64,000 nt of DNA. Origin: Penelope pileata (lineage: Eukaryota; Chordata; Aves; Galliformes; Cracidae). Below are positions 35,531 through 48,500 of this stretch, in pieces. The stretch covers positions 8,719-72,718 of the forward strand of contig WBMW01003151.1 in the NCBI GenBank assembly GCA_013396635.1. The letters are read 5' to 3'. The notes under the pieces are model-generated. The model saw nothing but the letters and a program-made list of their open reading frames with translations, ran no database searches and was not told the origin of the DNA. The position numbers and the translations under genes are program-made. The first letter of the stretch is position 1. Each line of letters begins with the position of its first letter.

Positions 35531-38500
35531 TGTTAGATAAGATTCTGCGACAAACAGAACGACCATTAAGGAAAAATCAAAGTTTAAGCTACTGAAAAAA
35601 CACAACTACATGCTCTCCCACGTGCCCAGTGAAATAAAGGGTTTCATTTGTTTTTGAAGCAAAATTCACAGATTGGTTTTAAAGCAAGGAGACAAAGAAT
35701 GTGCAATTGGACATGGCCAGGCCACACCAAGACCTGCACCTGAGCGCTGGGCACTTTTTGAGGAGATCTTGCAAAGAAGGGCAGTTACAAACACCCACTT
35801 GTGTTCCTGGTCCTGATGACTTCTGAGCATAATATGCATTACAGAGAAAAGGATATGGAGGCCTTTTGGCCAGTTTACCACACACCAGTTAAGTACTCAC
35901 ACTACTAAAAAGACACACAGGAAATACGTGACAGCGTATCATCCCTTACAATTACATTGTGCTTTGGGGCTAGAAGTCCCCTGAGTTGTAACTGAGACAG
36001 AAGAAGTTCTGCTGTTAGAACACTGTTTTCACGTGCTGAATCCTGAATGTGCCCAGGCAGGAAGGGCCCTATCACTTGATCTCAAAGCCAAGAGCTCAGC
36101 TTTACATTTGTTTTCATTAAGTTGAGTGCATGAACAGCAGAGACCCCTAAATTATAAAGGTAACTCATGCAAGTCTAGCATCTACTGAACCACATCAACT
36201 TTTACATTTTAAGGCATAAATTGCTGAGAACTACTTGGAGAAATATGTTCAATGCACATGGCAAGTACAGTTGTTATACTTTATAGTACCACACATTGCT
36301 TTAGGTCAACAGAAATTCTGTTCTACAGGGGGAAGGGAATACAGCGAAGGTACTACAGCACACTAATTCAATAATACAAGAAGAAAAAGACATATCAGAA
36401 GTAGGAAGCATGTTTTTTTAGTTAGAGATTGGAGATCTTATTTGGAGATTTGTACTGCCACAGGTCCTTCCATTACCATCATCTTTTCCTGCCTTCTTCC
36501 CTTCTCCTAAGATATCAGAAAAATGCACAAAAGCATTTGCATTTTGCTCTCAATTCAGTGTGTTGCTATTGTTCACCTTTTTGTAGGGCCAAATCTGTGA
36601 CCTACTATCCAAGAACTTGGCATGCCAAAAGGTGACAGACTCAGTGCTGGTGGGCAGTGAAACAAAAAGGTTCAAACAAAGGAATATTCTCACCCTTTTG
36701 CAGAATTATGCTGACCAACAGCAAGCAACTCAGGAAGCATTCCCTCTCATCAGAATACAAAAATCATTAATCAATAAATCATTAGATTAAGGGCCTGGCA
36801 CCCAGTTCTGCTCTGGGTACTTAAAGAATGCTAATTACAGAGTACCTGGGGAACCTACAGCGTTCAAGACCAGAATATATTCTTTAGTAAGATCGATTTA
36901 AAATTAAATCCAGCTTCCTATTTTGAAAGCCCATGAAAGAATGAAAAATGCCACATAATGAATTAAGTACTAATATTAGTCACACTTCATATGCAACATG
37001 GGGGCAAGCTGATGGCTGTGCTACAGGACATGACATTTCTGCTTCAGAGGCAAGAACCTAACAGCTGGAGCCACTGACAACAGAAAGGACTGGGAGTAGC
37101 ATGACAAAGAATCCCACCAAGAAGAAAAAAACTCAGGAAAGATTAAAGCTACCTGTCAACACTAAGCAAAAGGGAGAACAAGGGGACAGCCAGCACAGTC
37201 CGCATCTGTCTGAGCTCCCCACCTGCTTTCCCCGCACATGCCAACTGCACGCTCCTCGTGCTTCACTGCTTCTGTGGCAGCGGTCAGATGTACGTCTGGA
37301 TACTGCACCTCTCGCGGTCACTGGACAAAACTGAGTCTCTTTTCTCATCTACCATGGCAGAGAAGGGGTGAGGTTTTACTAGCTACCTAAAAGAGCTAAG
37401 ACAGAAAGCAACGGTTCAGCCCAACACAAGGAAACAAGAGCAGAAAGGACAGTATTTTAAGAGGAACTTCAAAAGGAAGGGTTCTCCAAGAGGGCAAAAG
37501 GCACCACCAGGTGCTAGCAGGATGATCTCCACAAAGATGCCATGAAAAGCACCAGAGAAACATTTAGTGGACTTCTGAAAACAATTTTTTTTTAAATGAG
37601 TGCATGACACAAGAGTCAGGGACCCAATTGTGCAGGATATACAAGTTATAATGTAGGTTGTAAGGGCTTCAAGAGGACAGCAATGGATTGTAATCAGTTC
37701 CCTCAAATTAGGGAGTCGGATTGGAGCTTTAATCTGTAAACAAAAAAATATACAACAGACATTTCCTACAGCAAAGGCTACGGTGAAGATGTGCTTCTAC
37801 TATGACTCCTATCTCTAAAATATACAGAAACACACTCAGTAAAAATGAGACAAGCACCAGTGTGGAAAAGGGAGAGCCAGAAGTTAATGAGCAAAACAGT
37901 CACCAAAAAAATTTCATCACGTGAGCGTAATGGTAACTGGTTTGAAGGTTAACATGAAAGAGCTTTCTGCACGAAGCACTCACAAATAGGGATTTGTGGT
38001 ACTGCAACAGAGAGAGACGTGTTGGAATTTACGATAGTGAACAGCTGTAACTGCTCTATGATTTCTGGAGCAAAAATGGCTCAATGAGATGCCATCAATG
38101 CAGATGTTACCATTACAAGTAGAAGATTTTAATATTTAAAAAAGATTAACAACATTCAAAAATTAAAAAGGCAAAACAAAAGCACAACTAAAATTATATG
38201 TTATATATACATATTATACTTCCTTTAGTAAATTCTCTTCTTTTAATCATTCAAATTCAAAGAAAAACTAGCACGACTAAGAACATTCTGTATCTACTAC
38301 AGAAACATCATTTAAAAAAAAAAAATAGTACCAAACTTAATGCTTTAAAGTTGAGATACAAGCTCTTACTTAACAGGTCCCTTTTACCTAACCACCCATA
38401 CTGACATTACTCAGCCTTATCCAGGGTCAACAAAAACTGTTCACTTTCTGCTCTGCCTGCCTGGACACCCTTACCATCAGCTGTTAGCATCAATCTGTCT

Positions 38501-41500
38501 GATTTCCATTTAAGCTTACAGCTGTATTCATTATAAAAAAGAGTATTAAATCTTGGGCAGGCATGGCTGCCCCTGACTTCAAAATCAGTATTTTTATAGC
38601 TAATCATGCTATGCTTTTAGGTATTGAATTTTTGTTGCAATACAATTTCTTCAAAGCAACACAGATGGCATACATTCAAGAGTCTCCTGTAACCAAACAC
38701 ACAGATGTATACAAGTTAACAAAACCAAAATTTTTAATGAGAAATAAACATTCAGGAGAAGGACGAAGACTGCATCCCCCATGAGTGAAAGTCTTGTTGC
38801 AAAGAAGGGCTGGAATTACCAGCTGAAGCTTTTTTCTTTGTTTTCACAATATTTACTGAGCTGTTGCTTATGAAAGTTTGTACCTTCTACATTCTCAATT
38901 GAAAGGATTTTCAAGTTACAATATATATGGTGCCTATGCTACTTGCAGCCGTTCTATATTTGAAATATATTCTTGGCAATGAAAGAGGATTTTCTTGTTG
39001 TTTTTGATTGTTTTTTTTTTTAGAGTAACTGCAGAAAAGAACAAAACAAAACACCAATATCCCTGGAAAAAACTAGGAGAAAGAAAAGTCTGTGGAAAAA
39101 TATTTAGATTTGTCTTCGAAAACTGAAAATAACTGAGCAGCTCTTCCAGCAATGCTTATTTGAGCAGAAATTTGAAGGACAACAGGACAGAAAGGAGAAA
39201 GGCCAATAAGCCAGAAAAGGCTTTTCTGTGTGCAAATGTGGGTGAACTACTGCCATCCAGTAATTCACAGTTACATTTCCATCACCTCTTTAAGTCACTG
39301 CCCAAGTCTGGCCACAAAGAACAGGAGGGTTTCACAGAGGGAGGAGCAGAGAAGGCCAGGAGGTACGGCTTCCTCCAAACCCTAACAGCAACAGACCCTG
39401 AGCAGGCTACAAAGGGAGCCAGAGACTTGTTCTTCACTGAGCACACGGGAACAGGAAAAAAAAAAAAAATAAAAGATGGAATACATATTGTCAGAAGGAC
39501 AGTGAAAAGCAAAAAGGAAGGAAGGACAGGAATATAAATAGAACAATTAAGAAAAAAAGACAACTCAAAATTCACTTGCTGTGCTTTGTCACTTCCTGTC
39601 TTGTTGCTGACATACTGTTTTTGTACATTTGCAACTATAGGAGAGATGCATCTTGCCATAACAACATGTTCAATGCATACAGCATTAGGCCACCAAAAAC
39701 TGGAGAGCTGGATATGAATTTAAAGTTTACCTGCTACAGATTTACATCTAGTTGGAAAACACAAACTGCATTAAATACTAAAAACATCAAAATATTTTTT
39801 GAAAATCTTCTTAGTGTGGTCCCCAAGTGTCCCTACATCAAAACCATAGACCCCTGAAAGGAGACTGCTGACCTGCTCTCTACTGAGCATCCCCAAACTC
39901 CAGCTGATTTCACAGGCTGCCGGTAACCCTGGCTTACACACCAGTACAAGCAAAGAGCATCCAAATTGTGACACAATCAGGAAAGCTAAGAAAATCACTA
40001 TACATTGCTGCTTTGATTTGGGTGGGTTTGGGTTATTTGTTTGTTTTCAATAAAGAAAAAAAGAAAAAATGGAGGAAAACACTGGACAGCACCCTGCAGC
40101 TACTAACATCATGTGATTCTTGTAATAAATTAAGTAAAACAAAAGCAAGAAAACAAGAAATTTAAAAAGATTTTTTAAAAAAACCCAAACTGATTCTTCT
40201 CGTGCCTTATTTCTGATTTTTGGTTAGCAGCAACTTCTGCATACATACTCATATGATGCGACTCCTTTTGTTATTTAAATGTAGAAATAAAATGTGAAAA
40301 GTTTGAATTTAGTACTTTCTGAGCTGGTCACACAACAGGAAGCTCAGATGGCAAACCTAACCAAACATCCGCAGGGAGACAGAACCACCCTTGAGGCCTC
40401 GCGAGCAGAAAATCTTTAGGCAAAGTGATTCATCATGTGTGGCAAGATGACTGTGACATCTAAAGATTCTTGCCTTGAGCAGCATGGTACATGCTACAAG
40501 GGATCAAACACACTCTGAAAAGCATCCGCGGCACATCTCAGAAGCTTCAGCAAAAAGGACATGCTTCAAAAAACAAAATACCGGAAACTGAAAGAGCCTA
40601 TGTGAATTTGCTTTTTGCAGTTGGAAAATACGAAGCTCCCCTTCATCATATGCAAACCTGTGCTGTTGTTCTAACACAGGAAAACATGCATTTTCACTCC
40701 TTTTGCACTCAAACTCACTCTTTCAGAGTCTAACCAAAGGATGTTTTAACATTTGGCTCATACTCCTCCAGGTTACGAAGCCATAGCCTTCCATGTTTCT
40801 TTTAAAGTTGGCCATTAATAGATGATTTTTTCCCATTTAAAACTTTCTCCCCTGCTGGCTTTCATTGTCCCTCGTCCATTCACCACAAATTCTGGCTCTT
40901 GTAATAAAAAAACATCAGTACACCTCCACTGCAACATGACAACACCCTGCTTTGATCTTCTAGACCAAACTTGCAGTAACCTGTCCTTTCAGGAAGGATA
41001 TCACGATACTGCCCAGAACACGTACTTAAAAAATGCTCAGAAGATGGTGGTTTTGAACGTACAAATGTCTCAGAAATGAGCAAACACACGTATGCTGGAA
41101 CAGAAGCAAGGCTCAGCTACTGTGCTATCCCATCTACTAAGAACAACACATTTGTAAAATATAAACAAAACAGCAGTTCTTAAAATACTCAAAAAAGAAG
41201 AAGTGAAGAAAGCAAAGAGGTAAAGATGGGAAAAATCCCCAAGTGCAATGACAGCAAGCCTGATGGAACTGCTCAGATGGAACCAGCGCACTGATCCACA
41301 TGGGTGGGCTGGAGGGACAAAAACCACAGGTTTAACTGCACAGTACAACCACAGCCAGAACCGTATTCTATAGGTTTGAGGACAGATGATTCTGTTGACT
41401 TCTGTGTCAATTAAAGATTATTTTCTACTTCTGATGTTATGACATCTTTGAAGAGAAAAATTGGACCAACAACACATACCTGCGTTGCACTAGTGAGAAA

Positions 41501-43531
41501 GCAATATCAAAGCAACATCAAGAAAATAAGAGACTGACCAAAAGCAAAGCAACAAGCTTAAAAATTAGCTTTCAGTTCAATAGCCATGTTAGCATTGATT
41601 ATCAAGTGAATAATGATGCTTTAGAGCCCAGATGAAAAAAAAAAATAAAGTTACTGGGGATTGGATAAATACTACGTTCTGCTGATGAATCACTGCCTTT
41701 CAACCCAGTGTTTCATTGGCATTTGCACTGTGTCTCTTCGTGTGAGCAAGCTGTCTCTGCTGGGGAAGGGGGAGGCACAGAGCGGCAGCGAGGAGCAGCG
41801 CAGTCAGCAGCGACACTCGCCTCCTCCATCTTGCAGGATGTCCTGCTCCAGCCAACGCTGAACATCCAGCTGAAAGCCAATACCCGGAGTTCAAACCATT
41901 TGTGTTCCTGGTTTTCTATGCAGACAAAATGAGATTATACAGAATATCTATTATATTCTTTAAAAAGTGTTCTCTTCTGTTCTAAATACATTACTGGAAG
42001 CCCACTGTTCAACACACATGTACGTAAGCCAACTATCCTGTGGCAAATGGTTAATGACCAGAGAAACAAGTGGGATTTTTGCCTCTGCCAACAAATCATA
42101 TTCCTTTCCATATTTCGCAACTGAACCACCAAACCAGTGCAAAACAGCACTAATTCTCTCCTCAGCCCCTCTCCCTTTACTCCCTTGCTTCGAAATACTG
42201 AAGAAGTGGTTTATACTCACTGCATTTTTACAGCTTTGTGAGGTTTGGGGATTTTTTTTTTTTTTTCTTTTTGGTGTTTTGTTATTTGGGATTTTTTTTT
42301 TGTTTTTAAACCATCTGTCTTTTGAACCACATTTTTAGGAAGATATATTTCTAATGTAATAGCAAAAATATAGCCTAAATAAAGAATACACACATATACT
42401 GGACAAAAGTATTTATTACTATTGTGCACGTGGCTTAGCGCCAGATAGCTGTCAGACAAAGGAACAACATCATACAGTTGTTTGGCACCGGAGGCTGAAA
42501 TCATTGTGAAACATGCACTGTTTATAAATTGTCACTGATGAATAAAAGCAGAGAACAAAAAAAAATTAAAGGAAATGCAGCCAAGCACCACAAAGATGAG
42601 GTAATCATCTCTTCTCCTCCTACCACTCTCCACAGTGAAACAGAACAACATCCCAAGCCCTGCCTAACGCTGGGCAAGAACAGCGCAGCAGGGCAGGGCA
42701 CGCTGAGCAGCCACTGGTGTCATTTCAGATTGCACTCTCATAGCTCATGAACCTGGGAGTGCAGAAAAGTGATACAGATTCAGGTGACCAAAAAAAAACA
42801 GGGGTGTGGACTCCTGAGCCTTGCTGTTTATGAAATACTTTAGACACAAGTAACGCCAGTGATGTTTATCTTAAGAACATCAGTTCCAGAAGATGTAAAG
42901 AAAAATTGTTTCAGCGATGGTAAAATATATTAAGAGGTCTTTAACCACACAACACAGCACTCCTGGAGAAAAACAACACTCTCTCTCCTGTCACTGGGAG
43001 GAAAATTTCACTCACGTCAGGTGAAAGGACAACATCTTCACGTACAAATACAGACAGAACTCCAGCCCACAAAGCAAACAAGGGCACAGTTTCTGATCTT
43101 GCACACCCGTGTCAATTTCAGTATCTTTCAAACTTGAAGCTGCAGCACAATGACCTAGGAACAAAAGCTTCTCTAAAATTTAAGAAAAAGAAAAACAAAA
43201 ATTGAAGGAAAATTACAAAAATGCAAAAAAAAGATCTCATGATTTGACAAGTAGGTAAAATACTAAGGTGTGCAAAATGCTTTCTGCAGCCTAAGAACTA
43301 CATGAGTTTCTGCTAACTCCCTTCAAGTATCAGGATAATGTGATCAGAATGTTCTCTACAATAGCCCTCAAGACAGTGACTGCTAAGACAGATACATATT
43401 TACCACAGCAAAACAGCGGAGCAAAACTTTCCTTTGCTCCTATTATACAGAAAACGTACTTAAAACTGTAGCACTATGAACAAGTGCTCAAGTATGCTCC
43501 TTCCCACATCCTCAGAATTTTTTTTTTTTTT

Positions 43532-43532
43532 N
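43532..43532. other. Ambiguous base at the end of a T run
   Basis: An N follows 14 T (43518-43531), the same situation as at 16305. It probably reflects homopolymer length uncertainty. Confidence 0.8.
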
Positions 43533-45608
43533 ATATGAATTTATTTATGCTGCAGTCCTGCACTTCAGCATGCAGTGCAGACCCCAGGGATCAGTCTTCA
43601 AGCCGTGTTAACAAGTCATGCATTATTCTTGAGTCTTTTGCTGTCTATGTCCCATTACAAAGAGGGAGACATTGGAAGACGCTTTATTTGTATTGCATTT
43701 GTGCCTCGAGTGCCAAGTTTATTATACAGGGAAGCAAACTAAAATTGTGTTAGTTACTGTGATGGCAGTTCCTGTTTTGCACATGGCCTGTACAATGCCA
43801 GTTCCTCAGGTGAGAAATCTGACTAACTACAGAGCAAATTATTAGGGATTTTGCATGCAGGATTTGCTACTGAAGCGAGAACCTACTGTCCTAGCTTTCT
43901 TCAGGACTAGCTTTTCATTATTATTGCTTTTATTTTTTTGGTCAGCATACTAAGCACAGAAGAATATTCCCAGGAGAAGAACGGGGACCATAAATGTCAG
44001 GTGCTGTGCACCAGGCAAGCTGCATAGGTAGCTGAGAGGGGAGCAGGGAGGGAGCCCAGAGAGCCCCCCTAGCACTGCTGGCACAGGCTGAGCCGCTCGC
44101 AGCACAGCAGAAAGAGGAAAGCACCACACTGGTACCCAAGCACACTTCCCAGAAACGTGCAGGGGTAGTTTACAGATGCAAGGAACAGACAGGCAGCTTC
44201 AGCCCCTCGTTCCACAGCAGCACAAAGCAGGGTGACGTGGTTCGGTTATCACGGCCGGGCCAAGGCCACCGCTGCTGACTGTAATGCTGCTGCCGCTGCT
44301 TAAAGGCAATGTTCTACACCAACGCTGGATTCAGGCACTCCCAGGAGAGGAAAAAAATGCCTCTTACAGACAAAATTAAGGAAGAGCAGTGAAAAAAGAT
44401 CCCAAGGAGTAAAAAGTAAGACTCCATATAGACAAAAATTTTCAGGACATCAGAGAACCAGCAAGCTTCTCACTGGCTCTCCCTCACCAGGAGCAGGAGG
44501 AAGCGAGAGCCTGAGGCACACTCCACTGCCTGAAGAGCTTTCCTCAGCAGAACTTGAGTCAATAGCTCACATGGACCCTTGCAAGTGGGATTCACACATT
44601 GAGATCTTCACAGGGAGACTTGTCTGCAGTAACATACAAGCTGATCTTGGTGCACTTGGTTCTCAGCTACCTTTAAGGCTCATGAGTAACCCATGGTCAG
44701 AGCTCAGCTGTTTGCAGAAACACAGCAAAGTCCATCTCAGCTTGTTTCTACAGTCAGTGTTGCATTTCTTCTCCTTTCCCATTTCAATGAACCTTTTGTA
44801 TCTCATCACTAAACCTAAGGCTGTTTCTTCCTTTAAAAGAATCACGGCAGCAGTAATCCCTGCAGCTTCTTCCATCTTACACATTAACACATCACCAAAT
44901 AAAAACCCAACCAACCCAGCAGCCCTCCTCCCTCCACCAAACACCATCCTGGTGAACCTGGTAAAGCTTCTACACATCAGGACAACAAGGTTTCTGTTTC
45001 TCCAAGTCACCCTCCATCTGGATGCTTGAGAAATAACTCCCCAGAACTTCTGGCTGACTTCCTGACAGACACGGACACACTAGAGTGACAGAAGCTGAAC
45101 ACTCATTTGAGAGTATCAGCACTTGAACGCCTCCGGAGAAGCACACAGCGGTACCAAGGGAGCCGTGCAAATACAGCAAGACATGCCGTTACTTAAGAGA
45201 ACAGAGCTGCTTTTTCTCTGGTTTTCTGCACATCTCTGTTGCACGAAAATCTTTCATCTGCTTTTCAGAAAGCAAACTTTGGTGCAATACTGGACTGACG
45301 TGAAAGTGCCCCAATGCTGCATGTGAAGCACTGCATACTTACACCAGATCACAACTCTGAAAAAAGTGCAGCGGCCACTCACAAGAACAGCAGTGCAGGC
45401 CCAGTGCCATCCTGTATGTGAAGAATACAAATGTTTCTGTGGCAGGAGAGTTTGCTCAGTCACATCCTTTTGGCTGTCCCCTCGAGGTATCTGTTATCTA
45501 AGCCAGTCGGGTTCCCAGCAGCAGCAAACATCTGACTCGCTAGAAACAAACCCCTAAAGAAAACTACTCACAAGTTCAAATCATATTAATGCAAATACTC
45601 TAATGCAC

Positions 45609-45631
45609 AAAAAAAAAAAAAAAAAAAAAAA
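45609..45631 (+). repeat. Poly-A tract of 23 bases
   Basis: An uninterrupted A run on the plus strand. I found no AATAAA just upstream and no target-site duplication, so it is not called a retropseudogene tail. Confidence 0.8.
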
Positions 45632-46496
45632 TCACAAAAGCCACTTGTTCTGGCACAAGCAGCTGAGTTAGAACATTTTTGTTGATCAGATCAGAATTTA
45701 ATCACTGGACACAGGCTGGTAATTGGTTAAAAACTGGGCTGCTAGCAACTGATAGGCTATAGCTACACACACAGAGGAATGAAAAAAATTAATGGAATGA
45801 AATAAAGATCAAGTAAGTGATTTTTATGCACCTGGCAATGAGCAAACATCTTTATTGCAAAACAAAGACAAGGCATGAAAAATTACAAAATTATCTTTTA
45901 ATCACCAACGAGCTTTCTGCAGTCTCCTATTTGAACAGGATAACAGTTATTATGCAGATCCCTAAGCAACTGCCTCATGGGGAAGTTACATCACCAGTAT
46001 GGGAAAGAGTCTTCCCCTCCTCCCTTGTCCCTGGAAAGGAGCTTGGCGCCTTCGGACAGACTGAAATTTAAAATCCTATGGCTTCACCCAGCTGATCCCA
46101 GCCACTGGAACACATCTACAAGTGCCCAGGGATGGCAGGAACCACAGGAGAGAAATATGCCCCTTCAGCACTTCATGCACTGATGAGCCTTGCAACAGAT
46201 AAACATACCCTGCAGCAGCTCAACTGACGTGTTATAACAAAGAGGAAAAGCAAGACTTAAAAATTTCATCAGATTACTATTTATTCCCCTTTTCAGACTC
46301 TGAGTACACTGAATAAATCACTCAACGTATCAGACTGCGTTAGCTAAAACCCAAGCTTTTCAATATGAGATTTTATACAAAGCAAAATATTTCAATGTTT
46401 AAAAAGCACAAATTGCATATTTAAAATCTCAGACTAGCAATTCAGAAGTACTTAGTACTAACAAAAAAAAAATAATCTGGTTTGAGGTGTAAATGA

Positions 46497-46697
46497 AACC
46501 TTTTTGGAGATGACACCACTTCACCTCCCCCTGAGGCAGCCGACCCCCCTGCCCCTCCTGGTGCCATGCCCTGTGAGCAGGGCCGCTGCCAGCCCCACGA
46601 GTGGGATGAGCTGGAGATGTGCAGGCTCCTGGTGCTCTGCTATGGCACCTGTGACACCGCCAGCTTCCAGCCAACAGATGCCACTGACTCTTCCTAG
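46497..46697 (+). other. Unexplained GC-rich open frame, 66 codons
   Basis: A plus-strand frame runs from just after a stop at 46494-46496 to a TAG at 46695-46697. Its codons end mostly in G or C. It reads DDTTSPPPEAADPPAPPGAM, later CQPHEWDELEMCRLLVLCYG, and ends PTDATDSS. The only Met starts lie inside it, leaving 43 codons from the first. The mix of Cys, acidic residues and normal codon choice looks more protein-like than other chance frames here, but I do not recognise a family. There is no clear acceptor or promoter upstream and no poly-A signal just after the stop. It could be a retrocopied fragment, a lncRNA exon or chance in GC-rich DNA. Confidence 0.2.
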
Positions 46698-46879
46698 CAC
46701 AGCATTAAAAAGTGAGAAGGATTTTCAAGGACAGATTTCTTCACTTTCCAGAAAGAGAACGTTTGTTTGTTTATTTCCCCTTGAACCACAGCATTGCAGG
46801 CTAAGTTTGAAGAGGACTCCCACACTGATTTATAGACTTTACAATCCCCTACACTTGCACAATACTAACCTCGCTGGCT

Positions 46880-47640
46880 AAGGACAGGCTGCCGAGGCAC
46901 TCGGCACATTCGCATGCTCAGCGCATCACTGGCAGGGAGGCAGTTGTGCACCTGCTCGCTGCTTCACCTCCCTGCCCTGGAAGCTGCTGGAGGCTCGGGA
47001 GCAGCTGCAGCCGCGCAGGCACGCACCTACCTGGCAGCCCCACCTGAGCACCTCCCGGGGAGGTGTGCTGCCCGCTGCCACAGCTGTGCCACCGACCAGA
47101 TGCAGACCCCAGGGCAGAGCACAGGCAGCCACCTGCTGCAGCCCGGGGCCAAGGGCACAGGCGCTCTGCTGTGGCTGGAGCACGCCTTCAGGTGTTTGTA
47201 TTTAAAGAAGTGTTAGGAAAGTTGTTTGATTTAAATACTACTGTAAACAGAAGGGAAAACCGAGCTTAACTCACATTCTTGTGAGCAAAAACCCAAGGGT
47301 AAAAAATGCCCTGCACTTCGCGCTGTCGCTAAATGGCTGTGTAATTTAATTTCCCAGAAACCCATTAGCTTTTACAAAAGGAAAATGAAGAGCAGATGAG
47401 AGCAATTCTTTGGTGTGAGTGGAATTTAATGTAATACCTGGAGGGGGGGAATCTGAACCCAGAGATCCACAGTATGAAACTCTAGCAGGCTGCAGCCCTC
47501 AGCAGCAGGGCTGCCGGCAGGGCAGGACACAGAGCACAAACCCCCAGGGGCACAGCTCAGGAGGAGCTGCTGCTGCCCAGCAGCACCCACTGCAGCACCT
47601 GCTGCAGCACGTGCAGCTCCGGGCAGGGAGGAGAGAGTAA
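46880..47640. other. GC-rich patch rich in CTGC/GCAG
   Basis: Two GC-rich blocks (about 46880-47190 and 47455-47640) with many CTGC, GCAGCAC and CAGCTCC words. CpG content is moderate, lower than in the cluster at 35265-35530. Several overlapping open frames on both strands result from scarcity of A/T-rich stops. No mobile-element family or protein is recognised. Confidence 0.5.
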
Positions 47641-48379
47641 AGAAGGTCCCTTCAACAACTTAAAACACCTTCCCTCAATTTATAGAGATTTTATATATTC
47701 ATACACGAACTAAATGATCTGTATAATTATCTGGGAGAGAGGAAGAGATCACTGAGATTTAACTTCAAGCATTAAGCTTTCATCATAAACAACAAAACAC
47801 TACAAAATCCACATTAGGTTTTTAGCCAGTCCAGAACACCATATAAAAAAGTGCCCATCAAGCAGTTAAGCACAGTGATGAGTCCCCCAAATAAAACAAA
47901 CATTCTTAGAAGGAAAATTAGGTGCAAGTCTTCCATTTGCCAGATTATATGCAATATGTTGGACAAAAACTAATTAAAAAAAAAAACAACATGCCCATCT
48001 GAAGCAATAAACATGGAGTTTTACTGGAGTAAAGCAACAGCAACATTTACTTTGTAGCTGTGATAAGTTGCATAGAGATGAATTGACATAAAAACAGTCT
48101 GTATCCAATTTTTTCACTGTTTCCTACAGATCAACTGAGGATACTTATGTAAGCCAAGAACATAAGTATGTTCAGTCCTGATATTTTTAGCTTCAATAAT
48201 CGAAGTATTAAGTGATTTAATAAAATTTAAGTGTAATGCTGTGGAACGCCAGTTACTGCCAAGTGAAACAGAAGGAACTTCTCCAGCATGGGAAGCCTAC
48301 ACCCTATGGGCCTGCGGTGGACCTGTGTCGTACAGCAGAGGACCCTAACCCTTAATTACTGCACCCATGGATGATTTTG

Positions 48380-48500
48380 TCATGTGTGCATCTTTACTAA
48401 AATAATCCACTTTTTCCTGAACTCTTGGCTGCAACAGTACTTGACAGCTAATTAGCTAATAAGCTTCACATTGTGCATATCATTTTTATGAGCTATGTTC
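48380..48500. promoter_or_regulatory. Candidate homeodomain/TALE element
   Basis: TGACAG at 48442-48447, the MEIS/PREP word, overlaps by one base the perfect palindrome GCTAATTAGC at 48447-48456, which holds a homeodomain TAATTA core. Another CTAAT follows at once, and TGTGCATATCA lies further on. Non-repetitive and AT-rich. Regulatory activity is inferred from motif packing. Confidence 0.3.

Noticed and set aside
34975..35595. 206-codon plus-strand open frame
   Set aside because: No recognisable domain, crosses a CpG-rich patch where stops are scarce, and includes low-complexity Lys/Arg and Cys/Leu runs. There is no splice or promoter support.
44571..45029. 152-codon plus-strand open frame and its 115-codon opposite frame
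   Set aside because: Both strands are open over the same DNA and neither shows a domain or flanking gene signals.
45560..45631. Poly-A run as the tail of a plus-strand retrocopy
   Set aside because: No AATAAA just upstream and no gene similarity before it.
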